IMG/VR virus record: IMGVR_UViG_3300045125_000005
Location: 1 to 43,646 of that record
DNA: 43,646 bases
Strand: one strand, 5' to 3'
Origin: a virus
Shown in pieces: positions 43,079-43,646 of the stretch (position 1 is its first letter; each line of letters starts with the position of its first letter). Made by a program: the position numbers and the translations under genes. Below the pieces are notes generated by a model. That model was not told the DNA's origin, did not search any database, and saw only the letters and a list, made by a program, of their open reading frames with translations.

Positions 43079-43422
43079 TGAAGAAGATGATTATTGCCTT
43101 GGCGTTGATGGTGTCCTCCTGCGCGTCTTATGTGGATAAGGATGTGGCTAATCGGCTGTATGGCCATGTCTACGAGCGTGTAGAGAAGTATGGGACTGAC
43201 ATCACGCCTACCGAGGCTGAGACGGTAAAGCGGCTTAAGGATGACCTCGCTGCTGAGGAAGAGAAGATCGACCCTAAGAAGTATGAGTTTAGGGTGATTG
43301 AAGCCACCACTACGCATGATTTGGTGGTGCTGAAGCAGGAGGGTGTGACTCCTGAGAAGAAGCAGATGTGGCTGAATACTAGCGAGATTCTCAGGTCTAT
43401 CTTTAAAGAGGCTGCTAAGTAG
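43078..43422 (+). CDS. Small lipoprotein, 114 aa
   Basis: A type II signal peptide is visible: basic MKKM, hydrophobic IIALALMV and a lipobox SSC with Cys15, so the mature protein is lipidated. The rest is charged and helical (TPTEAETVKRLKDDLAAEEE, KKQMWLNTSEILRSIFKEAA). Lipoproteins at the end of phage lysis cassettes may be outer-membrane spanin subunits or superinfection-exclusion factors; no Rz partner was recognised here. The ATG overlaps the lipase stop (TGATG). A terminator follows 30 bases after its stop. Confidence 0.75.
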   Translation: MKKMIIALALMVSSCASYVDKDVANRLYGHVYERVEKYGTDITPTEAETVKRLKDDLAAEEEKIDPKKYEFRVIEATTTHDLVVLKQEGVTPEKKQMWLNTSEILRSIFKEAAK

Positions 43423-43452
43423 AATACGGGAACTTAGGGCCGTCATAGACAT

Positions 43453-43490
43453 CAACACCTTGCTCGATTGGGCAGGGTGTTGTTGTTTCT
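43453..43490 (+). terminator. Strong intrinsic terminator at the end of the right-hand operon
   Basis: CAACACCTTGC (43453-43463) pairs with GCAGGGTGTTG (43472-43482; one G-U pair), 11 bp with an eight-base loop, followed by TTGTTTCT. It separates the last gene from the terminal repeat. Confidence 0.88.
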
Positions 43491-43537
43491 AGAAGTCTAA
43501 AAAATTACACGCGATCCGAAGTCCTCTACATAGAGTG

Positions 43538-43646
43538 GGTCGCAATGCGTCCCCCCTTGGGGGTGGCCGGACGGATTGAGAATCCGTCGTGATGATGACT
43601 TGAGTCAACATCAATCGCATGGACGGATGTTGACTAAAGACATCGC
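43538..43646. repeat. Right copy of the terminal direct repeat
   Basis: Matches positions 1-108 except for one extra G in the G-run. The flanking sequence upstream (43491-43537) is an AT-rich stretch after the last terminator and holds no gene. Both copies together show that the window closes on itself, so gene content is likely complete. Confidence 0.9.

Noticed and set aside
1-43646. Insertion sequences or transposases
   Set aside because: No transposase-like product and no inverted-repeat-bounded element with target duplication was found.

Overview
This window is an almost complete, probably whole, genome of a T7-like podovirus (Autographiviridae-type) with a tyrosine integrase. A 108/109-base direct repeat at the two ends closes the map. 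The evidence is a single-subunit phage RNA polymerase, the T7 replication set (SSB, endonuclease, primase-helicase, family A DNA polymerase, 5'-3' exonuclease) and the T7 virion order (connector, scaffold, capsid, tail tubular A and B, internal proteins A-D, TerS, TerL). Almost everything is on the + strand. The only convincing minus-strand gene is a small endonuclease VII-like gene. The host cannot be named from sequence alone; sigma70-like promoters and a bacterial lipobox point to a Gram-negative-type bacterium.

Layout. 1-1350 has no convincing protein gene. It holds the terminal repeat, a 51-52-base tandem repeat, ten copies of an ATGTTGAC/GTCAACAT element across the first 2.6 kb, a good sigma70-like promoter, a ~700-base stretch packed with helices (candidate giant structured RNA) and a tRNA-like minihelix. 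1352-6529 carries small early genes (GP88-like, DUF932-like and unknowns), many behind a hairpin plus a shared GGAGATAACAATG-type leader, and a second tRNA-like minihelix. 6531-7331 is the integrase. 7428-12909 runs from RNA polymerase to primase-helicase and a dATP/dGTP diphosphohydrolase-like gene. 13065-16656 is a tail-fibre/adhesin block in an unusual place, between primase-helicase and DNA polymerase. 16943-19522 is polymerase and exonuclease. 19610-38378 is the virion block, ending in a gp16-like protein of about 2,420 residues with an HExxH domain. 38375-40532 holds a coiled-coil/membrane protein and terminase. 40898-41422 is a second gene-free, hairpin-rich stretch. 41423-43422 holds a small metalloprotease-like protein, a beta-rich protein, a class-3 lipase and a lipoprotein, closed by a strong terminator.

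The sequence carries about 20 single-base indels, nearly all losses of one base from a homopolymer, that split at least 12 genes. The left and right copies of the terminal repeat differ in the same way (GGGG versus GGGGG). I therefore treat the broken genes as intact genes with sequencing error and give joined coordinates, noting each site.

Likely programme: host RNA polymerase transcribes the left end, including the candidate RNA; the phage RNA polymerase then drives replication and virion genes; a capsid-downstream terminator in the position of T7 T-phi tunes late expression. No endolysin and no lysogeny repressor were recognised.
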